The notes: a model not told the origin generated them from the letters alone. A stretch of DNA of 64,000 bases from Nocardiopsis sp. TSRI0078 (GCF_001905145.1 NZ_LWLB01000023.1:248001-312000), one strand, 5' to 3'; counted from the first letter of the stretch, positions 45,223-54,109 are shown. Program-made: numbers and translations.

Positions 45223-45228
45223 TAGGGT
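45223..45228 (+). promoter_or_regulatory. Possible -10 element for a leaderless HNH transcript
   Basis: TAGGGT at 45223-45228 lies 10 bases before the GTG start at 45239. There is no ribosome site just before that GTG. In actinomycetes this spacing often marks a leaderless transcript in which RNA synthesis begins at the start codon. No clear -35 was identified. Confidence 0.4.
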
Positions 45229-45238
45229 TTGCCCTGAT

Positions 45239-46900
45239 GTGTGGGACGCGCAGGAACGAGGTGGGCACATAGGCACCCGAAAGTACCCCGAACCCAGCGA
45301 ATCGACGAAGAGAGAACTCTGGCGGCTCTCCAACGGCATGTGCTACCTGTGCCGGTGCGAACTGGATCCGACGACGCGCGGGAACCTCCCGACCGGCATG
45401 GCGGCACACATCACCGCCCATGGCGACGCGGGCCCGAGGGCTGCCCCCGCGATGTCGATCGACCAGCGCAACTCGATCGACAACCTGGTGTACCTCTGCC
45501 CTTCCTGCCACAGCCGGATCGACAAGAACTCCGGAGCCGGGTATTCCGTCGAGGAACTCCTGGCCGTCAAGGAGAGGCACGAATCCTGGACCCGCTCTCT
45601 GCGTCAGGCGGGAAGTGCGTGGAACGTCCGCTACCACCACGTCGACTTCGTCAATATCCCGCGTCTGGCGGTGCTGCCTGGAGCAGATGAGGTCCTGCGG
45701 GTCTCCCAGGACATCGGCCTGGACCCGAACTCGGCGTTCCGAAACCAGGGAATGCTGGCGGGCGTCTTCGTCAAACGGGTCAAGCCGATCTTCGAGAACT
45801 GGGGCGAGCGGGCTCTGGACATCGACCCGGACGATCCGGTTGAGGTGAGACCGGGGATGGTGGTGTCCTTCAATTCCCCGATGCGGGCTCGCAACATCAG
45901 GCAGGCACGCAACATGGCCCGTATCAGCGGTTCCATCAGGCGTGACCCACATCTGTGCTTCGCCTACGGTGATCGGACCGCCGCCATTCGGTTCGACCCG
46001 ATCTGGCTGACCACGATGACCTCCCTCACCACTCTGGGCACGGCCGAGAGGGAGGCGGTGACCTACGCGGGTCTGGGAACGGTCGTCGCGGTCACAGAAG
46101 ACCAGATCCAGATCTCGGCAATGGTCTTCGGTCAGCCTGAGAACGGTGTGAACAACCTCCTCCACCTCATGTCGAACATGAGTGGCAAGGGTGCGAGAAG
46201 TGTGGACCTCACACGCATGGTCGATTCACGAAGTGCGAGAGAGGCGGGTACGCGCATGAAGTCCACAGCAAGGAAACGCGTCGTCGACGCCGTCCTCTAC
46301 TTCGACGAACTACACGAACAGATCATCGGGCCCGAACCGATGGAGGAAGCGGTCTTCAGCGCTGTCGCCAAGGCTGTTCCCGAGTACCGGCGCGACATAC
46401 GCGTCGGATGGGCATCGTTGACCGAGGAGGCACTCACCGACCACGGGTACAGCCCCACCGACGTGGCCTCACACCTCATCGCCGCACCGGAGGAGCAGTG
46501 GAGTTCGTTCTCCGTTCCCCGTCTGGGTGACCTCATCTCCCGGACGGGGATCGCCTACGCGCTCCTGCGGGGTGTGGAGGCCCAATGCCTCGATGACCTG
46601 AACGAGATCCTCACCGAGGTCTTCCGTCCCTACCGTGGTGGCTTTCAGCTCCTCACCGGCAACCGCTACCACAAAGATCTCCACAACTGCCTCGACAAGT
46701 ACCGGATCTACGGCGGCGATCTGCGCGTCCTTTACAGCGCCGCAGATGAGTACGGCGAAGGCCTGGACGAGTCCGTCATCGAGTACTGGAACCGCACAGG
46801 CCTCTTCTCCTCGGTGGAGTGGGAGGAGGACGAGGCACGCAGTCGGGCGGACGAGGAGGAGGCCCGGAGGTTGATGGAAGGGTTCTTGCACGGCCTCTGA
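45239..46900 (+). CDS. HNH-type protein downstream of the drmAB operon
   Basis: The 553-residue protein (start GTG 45239, alternatives within the next 20 codons) has an N-terminal HNH-like zinc domain: LSNGMCYLCRCELDP, then MAAHITAHG, then NLVYLCPSCHSRIDK, and a final histidine-rich helix (KERHESW). These are the two CxxC pairs and the His metal ligands of an HNH/McrA-type nuclease. The remaining 430 residues are not recognised; they include repeated helices and a conserved-looking LLTGNRYHKDLHNC segment, and the protein ends in an acidic coiled region. It lies 184 bases after the UvrD-like gene and is followed by a hairpin, so it has its own promoter and ends the plus-strand half of the island. 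It may supply the nuclease activity missing with drmC. Confidence 0.75.
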   Translation: MWDAQERGGHIGTRKYPEPSESTKRELWRLSNGMCYLCRCELDPTTRGNLPTGMAAHITAHGDAGPRAAPAMSIDQRNSIDNLVYLCPSCHSRIDKNSGAGYSVEELLAVKERHESWTRSLRQAGSAWNVRYHHVDFVNIPRLAVLPGADEVLRVSQDIGLDPNSAFRNQGMLAGVFVKRVKPIFENWGERALDIDPDDPVEVRPGMVVSFNSPMRARNIRQARNMARISGSIRRDPHLCFAYGDRTAAIRFDPIWLTTMTSLTTLGTAEREAVTYAGLGTVVAVTEDQIQISAMVFGQPENGVNNLLHLMSNMSGKGARSVDLTRMVDSRSAREAGTRMKSTARKRVVDAVLYFDELHEQIIGPEPMEEAVFSAVAKAVPEYRRDIRVGWASLTEEALTDHGYSPTDVASHLIAAPEEQWSSFSVPRLGDLISRTGIAYALLRGVEAQCLDDLNEILTEVFRPYRGGFQLLTGNRYHKDLHNCLDKYRIYGGDLRVLYSAADEYGEGLDESVIEYWNRTGLFSSVEWEEDEARSRADEEEARRLMEGFLHGL

Positions 46901-46934
46901 TACCGGCGGCAAGGATCCAAGGTTGAGGTGCCCC

Positions 46935-46959
46935 GCTCTCCTCGGGCTCCGAGGAGAGC
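46935..46959. terminator. Perfect 11-bp hairpin closing the island
   Basis: GCTCTCCTCGG at 46935-46945 pairs with CCGAGGAGAGC at 46949-46959 around a 3-base loop. It lies between the convergent HNH gene (ends 46900) and SEC-C gene (ends 46991) and can terminate both. Confidence 0.85.
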
Positions 46960-46990
46960 AGGCGCATACACCGTGTGGGGCCGTGGGCGG

Positions 46991-48007
46991 TCAGCGGTTC
47001 GAGGGTGAACCGCAGCACTTCTTGTACTTGCGTCCCGAGGCACACCAGCAGGGCTCGTTGCGGCCGGGCGGCCACGCCCGGAGCCTCGGGTCGTCCGCGG
47101 AGAGCTCCAGGTCCACCCAGTCAAGGGCGGTGCCGCTGCTCGCCGGGTCCTGGCCGGAGCGCTCGGCGAACTCCACGATCTCCCCCACACCGTGCAGCAC
47201 CACGCTCCACCGCGTTCCGGGACGCTCGCGGTCCTGCTCCCGAAGGGCTCGTTCGACGGCGCGGTAGTAGGTGTCGGCGCCGTGCTCGGCGATCTCTCCC
47301 GTGAGCAGTCCTCGGGCGCGGGCCCCATCGAAGGCCTCACGGGAGTAGATCGGTTCCACCTCTCCGTCCGGTCCCTCGTCCCCCCAGTCCCCGCCCTCTT
47401 CACCGGGGAAGTCCGTCAGGCCCTCCACCTGCCGTTGGGCCACGGCCAGGGCCACCTCGTCGTGCGCGTCGCGTTCCAGCCCCAGCCTCATCCGTACCAG
47501 CAGGCGGCTGACGAGCGGCGCCAGGGAGAGGTCGTCCTCGTCCGCGAGGTCCTCCGGGGGCTCGGCAAGCAGTTGCCGCGACGCGATGTTGAAGCAGCGC
47601 AGTGCCTCGTCCCAGCGCTCCAGATCCCGCAGGTTCTCGCCGAGCACCTCGGCGGGCCCCTCGGCCATACCGCCGGGGCGCAACAGCTCCGAGGTGATCC
47701 GGTCCGCCTCGGCCAGGTCCCGCGTGTCCTGGCTCCGGCGCAGGAGCATGACCAGCTCGACGGAGGCGTACTGGCGGTCCTCCGAAGCGGGATGGTGCTC
47801 ACGCACGGCTTCCAGCAGACGGCGGGCCCGCTCGCCGTGCCCCGAGTGGTACAGGTTCGTCGCGAAGTCCATGAGGAGCTCGCCCGTGTGGTCGGGTTCG
47901 GCGGCGAGGTCGTCCAGGAGGTGGCGGGGAAGGTCCAGTTCCCCGATCGCGACCGCCAGGGGCGCGTCGTCAGCGACGGTGGAGGCAGTGGGGCCGTGGT
48001 CGGTCAT
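46991..48007 (-). CDS. SEC-C motif protein with TPR-like repeats
   Basis: The 338-residue protein starts at ATG 48007 (MTDHGPTAS). The middle region has TPR-like helix pairs (ATNLYHSGHGERARRLLEAV, DLERWDEALRCFNIASRQL). It ends with the zinc-binding SEC-C motif GRNEPCWCASGRKYKKCCG. Proteins of this type are common in actinomycetes; the SEC-C tail usually binds another protein or nucleic acid, and the function is otherwise unknown. It lies downstream of the DUF4132 gene with a 61-base gap on the same strand, so co-transcription is likely. Confidence 0.82.
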   Translation of the reverse strand: MTDHGPTASTVADDAPLAVAIGELDLPRHLLDDLAAEPDHTGELLMDFATNLYHSGHGERARRLLEAVREHHPASEDRQYASVELVMLLRRSQDTRDLAEADRITSELLRPGGMAEGPAEVLGENLRDLERWDEALRCFNIASRQLLAEPPEDLADEDDLSLAPLVSRLLVRMRLGLERDAHDEVALAVAQRQVEGLTDFPGEEGGDWGDEGPDGEVEPIYSREAFDGARARGLLTGEIAEHGADTYYRAVERALREQDRERPGTRWSVVLHGVGEIVEFAERSGQDPASSGTALDWVDLELSADDPRLRAWPPGRNEPCWCASGRKYKKCCGSPSNR

Positions 48008-48068
48008 GGCCACCAGCCTAGGGTCCACCGACACGCCAGGGGCCCGTTTCCCGGAAGACGCCAGCTCC

Positions 48069-50792
48069 CTATCCGTCCAGTCCGCGGCGGATCTGCCTGG
48101 TGATACTCGCGTCCTCGATGGCGCTGTCCCCGGCCAGCATCATGGCCTTGGACAGGATCAGTGCCAGGCGGCCGCCGTCCTGTTCGAAGGGCAGGAACAC
48201 CCCCGGCCCCCTGTCCCTGCCCGAGGGCACGATGCACAGGTAGGAGTCGTCCGGTTCCATCAGGACGTTGGCGCTGCCCACGTGGATCCGGTAGGAGCGT
48301 AGGTTCCCGCGCACCCGCAGGAAACGGCCGTCGATCTCCAACCGGTCGGCCACGCGCAGGCGCGGCAGTAGACGCGCCAGGGCCTCGCGCCGCACGACGG
48401 CGTTCTCGGTGAGTTCCCCGAAGGCCGTCCGGCGCCAGTAGGGCAGGTGGGCGCTCTCTCCCCGGTCGACCCACTCGGGGTCGGCCGCGATCGAGGACAC
48501 CCCCACCGCCAGATCCACGTCGCGCATCGCCTCGGACAGCACCAGCGGGGGCACCTCCGCCAGCGGGGCGGGCCCCTCCCCGCCCTCGCGGCGGAAGCGG
48601 ACCTGGTCGGTGCCGCAGTGCCGGACGGGGTCGGTCCGGTCTTCGTCGGCCAGGGCGATGTCGAGGGTGACCTCCCAGGAGGTGTCGCTCTCCCGGTCGG
48701 TGTGGACGCACGTGGCGGATCCGTCCTCACCGCCGTCCCAGCCGCCCAGTTGGTGGACGCTCCAGCCGCGCTCGTTCAGCAGGGCCTTGGCCTGCCCGTA
48801 CCTGAGGATGTGGGCGGCGTACCGGTTGGAGTAGACGCGGGTGGCCTCCTCCGCCGGGGTGAGCAGGTAGATCTCCCGGTAGGCCTGCTTGAGGGGTTGG
48901 GCGATCTCCCGGTCGGTCAGGTGCGCCCGCCACCGCCGCACCGTCTCCGTCCGGCTCCGCACGGGGTGCCACAGCCGCACCCGTGCGCCGCCGTCCACGG
49001 TCGCGGTGTGGGCGACCTCCGCCCCGTCGGGGTCGATCAGGCGCCAGTGGTCCCCGTCGGCTTCGGGCATCCCGCACGCCCAGGTCCGGCCGTCGTCACC
49101 GCTCACCTCCCACAGCAGCCGCCGGGCGAGCGCCCCGGTGACCGGGTGGTCGAGGTAGTAACGGACCCAGGAGGCGGCGTCCCACACCCGTCCCTGGGCC
49201 AGGAACCCCTCCAGGCGGACCCGTTCGGCCGCCACCACCTGGCGCAGCTCCTTGAGTTCGGCCCGCAGCGCCTTGACCTCGTCGGGATGCGACGTGCGCA
49301 GGGCGGCGGGCGGACCCGCGACGGGTCGCCCCTTCGCCGAGACGAAACCCAGCGCGGCGCCACCGTCCGCCTTCAGGGCCATGGTGACAGGGTGTTCGCC
49401 CAGCTGGTCGGTCCGGGTTCCGTCCCGGTCCAGTCCGAAGTCGGGGACGGTGCGTTCCAGCAGCTGCTCCCCGGTGATGCCCAACCGGTCGGCGATCGTG
49501 TTCAGGGCCCTGTCGATCACCCTGGAGAGGGTCTTCTTCTTGGCCTTCGCGCGGACGCGGGCGAGGGCGGCGACCGCCTCGTCGGTGCCGCGCGCGGCCA
49601 GGACGCGGACGCAGGCGGAGGCCGTGCGTTCGGAGCGCAGCAGTTTGGAGCCGTTCGGCCCGGTTCCGGTGAACACCGCGACCCGCTCCAGGAGGGGCAG
49701 CGACCAGGTGTCGTCCTCGGAGGCCTGTTCCTGCACCGCCCACACCAGGCCGTTGACGATGTTGTGCACGTGGATCAGGAAGTACGCCGTGCGCGCACTG
49801 CCGCGGCGCCTCTCCACCCGCGGCGTGCGCAGCGCCGCCTCCACCACGCGCCGCAGCACGTTCTCCGCGTCGGGGATCGCGGCCAACCTGCGTCGAAGCC
49901 CGTCGCGCCACTCTCGTGCGGGCCGGGCGCCGGGCGGGACCAGGAAGTGGACGAACAGCTCCGCCAGACCGGGGTGGGCGGCCAGCGAGGGTTCGCGTTC
50001 ACGCAGCAGATCGCCGAACAGGTCGCCTTCGGGGAGGAGGTGTTCGACGGCCAGGGGGGCGCCCAGGCGCAGGAGGAGCAGGAGCGCCCGTGCGTGGGGG
50101 TAGGGCTCGTCGGGTTCGCGGCGGAACAGCTCCTCTTCGCGCTCCTGGCAGCGCGCCCGGTACTCCTGAAGCTGTCGCACGCACGGGGCCAGGACCTGGT
50201 CCCGCACCCGCTCGCAGACGTCGATGTGCACGTGACTGTGGGTGAGCCACTGTGCCTCCGCGTGCAGGAGCAGGGAGAGCAGGGCGCTGTCCCAGGGCAG
50301 GGCCATGCGGGACAGGGTGAACGCGGTGCGGTGGTGGATATGGGAGAAGTACTCGCCGTGGCGGCCCCGCTCGTCGACCTCGGCGTGCCGGGGGTGCTGG
50401 GCGTTGATCAGGAACCAGATCGCCAGGCGCGGCTTCAGGTCGTCGTCGCACCGGTCGATCAGGGCACGCAGTGGAGTGCCCGTATCCAGTGCGGAGATCC
50501 TCGCGTATCCCCGCCAGCCCCGGTCGGGGGCGTGGGCGCGCATGAGCTGGTCGCACTCCTCGATCAGCTCCGGCAGACCGGGGGCGTACAGATGGCCCAG
50601 GACCTCCTCGGCCTGCGCGGGCATCGTGTTCCGGTAGGCCCAGGAACTCCTTCCCATGGCGTCGATGCCCAGGGCGAACTCCTCGGCGGTCCGCTTCGCC
50701 CACTCCAGGGCCTCGGCGGAGGGGACGACCGAGGCGAAGGGCGGCTCACCGGAGCCCGGGGAGCTCTCGACGGGGAGGAGGTCTCGGGGCAT
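48069..50792 (-). CDS. DUF4132 domain protein
   Basis: The 907-residue protein shows the DUF4132 family region in its last 300 residues: IAQPLKQAYREIYLLTPAEE near the start of the domain, then YAAHILRYGQAKALLNERGW and a final segment with LSEAMRDVDLAVGVSSIAAD. The first 600 residues are helical, HEAT-like and contain many Arg/Glu pairs. Family members (including E. coli MolR/YehI) have no proven biochemical activity; they are often found beside ATPases or SEC-C proteins. The ATG start has GGGAACC upstream. No signal peptide or membrane segment is seen. Confidence 0.82.
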   Translation of the reverse strand: MPRDLLPVESSPGSGEPPFASVVPSAEALEWAKRTAEEFALGIDAMGRSSWAYRNTMPAQAEEVLGHLYAPGLPELIEECDQLMRAHAPDRGWRGYARISALDTGTPLRALIDRCDDDLKPRLAIWFLINAQHPRHAEVDERGRHGEYFSHIHHRTAFTLSRMALPWDSALLSLLLHAEAQWLTHSHVHIDVCERVRDQVLAPCVRQLQEYRARCQEREEELFRREPDEPYPHARALLLLLRLGAPLAVEHLLPEGDLFGDLLREREPSLAAHPGLAELFVHFLVPPGARPAREWRDGLRRRLAAIPDAENVLRRVVEAALRTPRVERRRGSARTAYFLIHVHNIVNGLVWAVQEQASEDDTWSLPLLERVAVFTGTGPNGSKLLRSERTASACVRVLAARGTDEAVAALARVRAKAKKKTLSRVIDRALNTIADRLGITGEQLLERTVPDFGLDRDGTRTDQLGEHPVTMALKADGGAALGFVSAKGRPVAGPPAALRTSHPDEVKALRAELKELRQVVAAERVRLEGFLAQGRVWDAASWVRYYLDHPVTGALARRLLWEVSGDDGRTWACGMPEADGDHWRLIDPDGAEVAHTATVDGGARVRLWHPVRSRTETVRRWRAHLTDREIAQPLKQAYREIYLLTPAEEATRVYSNRYAAHILRYGQAKALLNERGWSVHQLGGWDGGEDGSATCVHTDRESDTSWEVTLDIALADEDRTDPVRHCGTDQVRFRREGGEGPAPLAEVPPLVLSEAMRDVDLAVGVSSIAADPEWVDRGESAHLPYWRRTAFGELTENAVVRREALARLLPRLRVADRLEIDGRFLRVRGNLRSYRIHVGSANVLMEPDDSYLCIVPSGRDRGPGVFLPFEQDGGRLALILSKAMMLAGDSAIEDASITRQIRRGLDG

Positions 50793-51110
50793 GGGGGTGG
50801 TTCCCTTCGTCGGCGGTGGGGTTCGCGTGCGGAGTCACGCTAGCGAGGGGAACCGACAGATCCGCCGGAACCGACCAGTCCTCCTTCGGAAGAAGCGGGA
50901 AGGACGGGGCACACCCGGTCGGCGTCCACTCCTCCGGCGAGGCGGGCGAACAGCTCGGCCGGCCCGGCCCGCCACACCGCACCGCCTGCGTTGGGACACC
51001 ACAACAACAGCCACCCGGTAGGACGCGACGGGCCACGACCGCCGTGTTAGGAAGGGGCCGTCTCGGGCAGTGGTCGTCGATATCCGTATCCGTGATTTCA
51101 GGGAGAGACA
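50793..51110. other. Divergent intergenic region
   Basis: This 318-base stretch separates the start of the DUF4132 gene (minus) from the hemerythrin gene (plus). It must hold promoters for both. The last 40 bases include the AT-richer GATATCCGTATCCG, possible -10 material, then the ribosome site of the hemerythrin gene. No gene, strong repeat or hairpin was identified. Confidence 0.5.
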
Positions 51111-51674
51111 ATGGCCGCGCAAACCCAGAAACCCGACCTCATCGAGGTCATCATCTCCGACCACCGTCAGGTCGAGCAGATATTCACAGAGCTGGAGGGT
51201 CCCCTTTCCCCCGAGGCGCGCAAGCAGCTGACCGAGCACGTGATCACCGAGCTGGTACGGCATTCGGTCGCCGAGGAGCAGCACATGTATCCGGCGGCAC
51301 GGCGGGTACTGGACGACGGCGACCGAATCGCCGACCACGAGCTCCAGGAGCACGCCGAGGCCGAGCAGGTGATGAAGGACCTGGAGGGTCTGAACGCCGA
51401 CGACCCCGAGTTCCAGCGGCTGCTGAACACGCTGATCTCGGATATCCGCCACCACGTCGAGGACGAGGAGAAGGACCTGCTGCCGCGCCTGCGCGCCGCG
51501 TGCACGCCGGAGGAGTTGCGGGAGCTGGGCGCCAAGGTGGTCAAGGCCAAGGAGCAGGCGCCCACGCGCCCCCACCCCAGCGCGCCGGACACCCCGCCCG
51601 CCAACAAGATCCTGGACCCGGGGGCGGGGCTCATCGACCGGATGCGCGACGCGCTCTCGGGTCGCGACTCCTGA
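51111..51674 (+). CDS. Hemerythrin HHE-domain protein
   Basis: The 187-residue protein starts at ATG 51111 behind GGGAGAGA. Residues about 8-150 form the four-helix hemerythrin fold, with metal ligands in ISDHRQVEQIF, HSVAEEQHMYPAA, DHELQEHAEAE and IRHHVEDEEKDLLPRL, so a di-iron centre is very likely. A Pro-rich tail and a short amphipathic helix follow. Bacterial HHE proteins bind oxygen or nitric oxide or respond to oxidative stress. It appears to be a single-gene unit, followed by a strong hairpin. Confidence 0.92.
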   Translation: MAAQTQKPDLIEVIISDHRQVEQIFTELEGPLSPEARKQLTEHVITELVRHSVAEEQHMYPAARRVLDDGDRIADHELQEHAEAEQVMKDLEGLNADDPEFQRLLNTLISDIRHHVEDEEKDLLPRLRAACTPEELRELGAKVVKAKEQAPTRPHPSAPDTPPANKILDPGAGLIDRMRDALSGRDS

Positions 51675-51682
51675 ACACCCGT

Positions 51683-51721
51683 CGCACGGCCCCGTTCCCG
51701 GCGCGGGGACGGGGCCGTGCG
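51683..51721. terminator. Perfect 13-bp hairpin after the hemerythrin gene
   Basis: CGCACGGCCCCGT at 51683-51695 and ACGGGGCCGTGCG at 51709-51721 are exact complements with a 13-base loop that itself contains CCCGGCGCGGG. It starts nine bases after the stop codon. Confidence 0.85.
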
Positions 51722-51841
51722 GCCGACGTAGAAGGTCTCGTCGCCGTCGTCCTCCCGGAGATCGACCCGCTGGACGGCCCGCTGCTGTCCGCCGAGCCGG
51801 TACCGCTCGGCCCAGCGCGCGTACTCCTCGTGCTGGGGCAC
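51722..51841 (-). pseudogene. Short gene remnant, possibly of a HelD-like helicase
   Basis: A reverse frame from GTG 51841 reads VPQHEEYARWAERYRLGGQQ, then AVQRVDLREDDGDETFYVGR, before running into the terminator. The codon pattern is that of coding DNA and the second piece is similar to the part of HelD-type helicases where 'DGE-x-YYIGR' precedes the ATPase. No helicase motifs follow, so at most this is a fragment. The identity is tentative. Confidence 0.25.
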
Positions 51842-51893
51842 GCTGTCCTTGGCACTGGCCGGATCCGGCCACCGGCGAGCGCGGGGTGTCGCC

Positions 51894-52319
51894 TCAGTAC
51901 GGCCGGTGGGGCGCGTGGCCCCCGGCGGAGTCGGTGTCCTCGAACCAGTCCTTGGCGGTCCGCGTCTCGGCCAGTACCAACGCGACCACCACGAGGGCAA
52001 AACCCAGGAAACCGGAACCCTGCACGACGTTCACCAGCGTTCCGACGGCCGCCATGATGAGCGCGACACGGAGCAGGGTCTGCGTCCTGCGACCACCCGC
52101 TCCCATCCGCACGGCGACGACGGCCTCCAGCACCAGGACGCCCACACCGAACAGCAGCCCCAGGGTGAAGAGCCCCATGGAGGTTCCCGTCTCCTCCACC
52201 ACCCGTTCGAGGGACATCCCGGACGCGGACAGGAGCACGAAGAGGGACACCAGGCCGAAGGCCGCTATCGCGACGTGGACGAACAGAAGCGCCCGGACGG
52301 CGGTGAGCTGGCCTGGCAT
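51894..52319 (-). CDS. Four-helix integral membrane protein
   Basis: The 141-residue protein starts at ATG 52319, which has a strong GAGGAGATC site. Four hydrophobic stretches are visible: ALLFVHVAIAAFGLVSLFVL, FTLGLLFGVGVLVLEAVVAV, LLRVALIMAAVGTLVNVV and FLGFALVVVALVLAE. The C-terminus is short and acidic/histidine-rich. No family was recognised and no neighbour suggests a role. The frame is open further upstream to 52415, but the later ATG has the better ribosome site. Confidence 0.75.
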   Translation of the reverse strand: MPGQLTAVRALLFVHVAIAAFGLVSLFVLLSASGMSLERVVEETGTSMGLFTLGLLFGVGVLVLEAVVAVRMGAGGRRTQTLLRVALIMAAVGTLVNVVQGSGFLGFALVVVALVLAETRTAKDWFEDTDSAGGHAPHRPY

Positions 52320-52474
52320 GGGGGATCTCCTCGGGGGTCGGCGTTCACGGATTCCTCGCGTACGCCGCGAAACGATACGGAGTTCCTCGGACTCTCCGAC
52401 CCGCGTCCCGAACACCGAACACCGAACATGAACGGATTCCGGCCCGTCACCGAATGTCGGTGGAGGGAGGCACC

Positions 52475-52729
52475 ATGTGCCCCATGGACACTCCCCCGTT
52501 CGGCCCGAACGCCATCCTGATCTCGCCGACCCGCACGGCCCACCGTCCCGGCTGCGGCCACAACGACGAGCCTCGCATTCGCTCCGGAGAGCACTCCGGC
52601 TGGGGATGGGTGCCCGAGGCCACCGCCGAGGAGTGGCTGCGGATCAGCGCGAACCACCCTCTACGGGCCACCGAGGGCGACACCTCGCTGCTCGCCTCGA
52701 AGCGGTGCGGGGACTGCCCTGCTCGCTGA
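52475..52729 (+). CDS. Small cysteine-containing protein
   Basis: GGAGGGAGG at 52462-52470 precedes ATG 52475; ATG 52484 is also possible. The 84-residue product has a recurrent small-protein look: PNAILISPTRTAHRPGCGH, then GWGWVPEATAEEWLRI, and a final SKRCGDCPAR. The CxH and CxxC groups could form a zinc site. No family was recognised. It is divergent from the membrane protein gene at 52319. Confidence 0.55.
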   Translation: MCPMDTPPFGPNAILISPTRTAHRPGCGHNDEPRIRSGEHSGWGWVPEATAEEWLRISANHPLRATEGDTSLLASKRCGDCPAR

Positions 52730-52747
52730 CTCCCCCACTGGGGACGG

Positions 52748-53108
52748 TCAGGAGCGCACGTGGCTGCGGGGGTCCAGCAGGATCACCAGGATCCGCGCGG
52801 CGCCGACGGGAGTGACCGTGTGGGGGACGGACGCGGCCACGTGGACCATGCCGCCCGGTTCCAATTCGTGACTTTGGCCCTCGACGTCGAACCGGACGCG
52901 CCCCTCGACGACCTGCACGAGGATCGGCGAGGGTGACGTGTGTTCCTTGAGCCCGGAGTCCTCGTCCAACGCCATGTGCACGATCCGGACGTCGTGGCCG
53001 GAGAACGGGCGCGAGGGCGCGACGCGGCCCTCCCGGCCCGGGGGTCTGTTCCCTGAGCCGCTCGAGCCCCGTGGTGATGAGTGTGGCCGCGACGCCCTCG
53101 TCGGTCAT
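52748..53108 (-). pseudogene. Cupin-domain protein interrupted by a frameshift
   Basis: The second part, read from 52981 to 52748, is a single cupin: HMALDEDSGLKEHTSPSPIL, VVEGRVRFDVEGQSHELEPG, then HVAASVPHTVTP and VILLDPR. The expected first 40 residues are in another frame: ATG 53108 gives MTDEGVAATLITTGLERLREQ and is then lost at a CCCCCGGG run, after which the cupin frame continues GREGRVAPSRPFSGHDVRIV. A one-base indel near 53,040-53,070 would join them into a protein of about 118 residues. This may be a real mutation or a sequence error. If only the GTG at 52981 is used, a 77-residue truncated cupin would be made. Confidence 0.6.
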
Positions 53109-53327
53109 GCGCACGCCGCCCCCTCCCCCAGCGGGCCCGGCCGGACCCCGCTCCGCTCGTGGCCGTCCGCCGGTCCAGCTCCGCGTGGAGAGGTGTCCGC
53201 CGCACCGCTCCCGCGCCGTGAGCGGTCCCGGGAGCACACGTCCCCGCCCAGTCGCTCAGGCGCGTCGTCGACGAGCAGGAGGAGGGTTCCTGAGGACGGG
53301 CGGGTCTCGGGGGACGCGGCCGCCCTC

Positions 53328-54044
53328 TCAGTCGGACTCCTCGTCCAGCTCGCGCCAGCGCACGGACGACACCTCCGGCTCCAGGCTGAGCCTGCGGACC
53401 AGCTGCTCCATCATCTCGTCCTGGTGCCCGCTGACGATGATGTCGGCGTAGACGGTCATCGAGTCCTCGTCGCCTTCGGTGCGGCGGCACTCCAGGGAGC
53501 GCAGTGTGTACTCGGTCTCGGACAGGGTCTGGAGCAGCAGGGCCCGCACATGGGTGTCCTGGGAGTCCGTGCACACGATCCGGATCCGGTACACGATCTC
53601 GCTGGGCTGGGAGTCGTTGACGGAGCGCTTCTGCAGCCGCCGGGCGACCGGGCGCAGCAGGATGTTGGCTCCCACCACCGTCACCGCTCCCATCGCCGCT
53701 CCCGCGTAGAGGCCGCTTCCGGCCAGGACGCCGACGGCCGCGGCGCACCAGATGGTCGCGGCCGTGTTGATGCCGCGGATGTTGATGCCGTCGCGCAGGA
53801 TGACGCCCGCGCCGAGGAAGCCGATGCCCGACACCACCTGGGCCGCGACGCGGGTGGGGCTGACCTCGTCGACGGTGTTCGCGGCCAGCAGCACGAACAG
53901 CGCCGAGCCCACGGACACCAGCGCGTTGGTCCGCAGGCCCGCCATGCGCGCCCGCCACTGGCGTTCGACACCGACCAGCGCCCCCAGCGCGAACGCGCAG
54001 CCGAGCCGCAGTGCGAACTCCCACCATTCCAACACCCGCACCAC
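53328..54044 (-). CDS. MgtC/SapB-family membrane protein
   Basis: The 238-residue protein opens with MgtC-family helices: LGCAFALGALVGVERQWRAR, the signature near residue 20, then ALVSVGSALFVLLAA, AAQVVSGIGFLGAGVILRDG and GINTAATIWCAAAVGVLAGS. A soluble ACT-like C-terminus of about 90 residues follows (VYRIRIVCTDSQDTHVRALL). Family members affect magnesium or membrane-potential adaptation and, in pathogens, survival in macrophages; in soil actinomycetes the role is unclear. The start is GTG 54044. Confidence 0.88.
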   Translation of the reverse strand: MVRVLEWWEFALRLGCAFALGALVGVERQWRARMAGLRTNALVSVGSALFVLLAANTVDEVSPTRVAAQVVSGIGFLGAGVILRDGINIRGINTAATIWCAAAVGVLAGSGLYAGAAMGAVTVVGANILLRPVARRLQKRSVNDSQPSEIVYRIRIVCTDSQDTHVRALLLQTLSETEYTLRSLECRRTEGDEDSMTVYADIIVSGHQDEMMEQLVRRLSLEPEVSSVRWRELDEESD

Positions 54045-54109
54045 TCCCGCCCGCGCCGTCCGACCCCACCGGTACTGGCACGGCTACCCCCGACTCCCCC
54101 GCATACACC

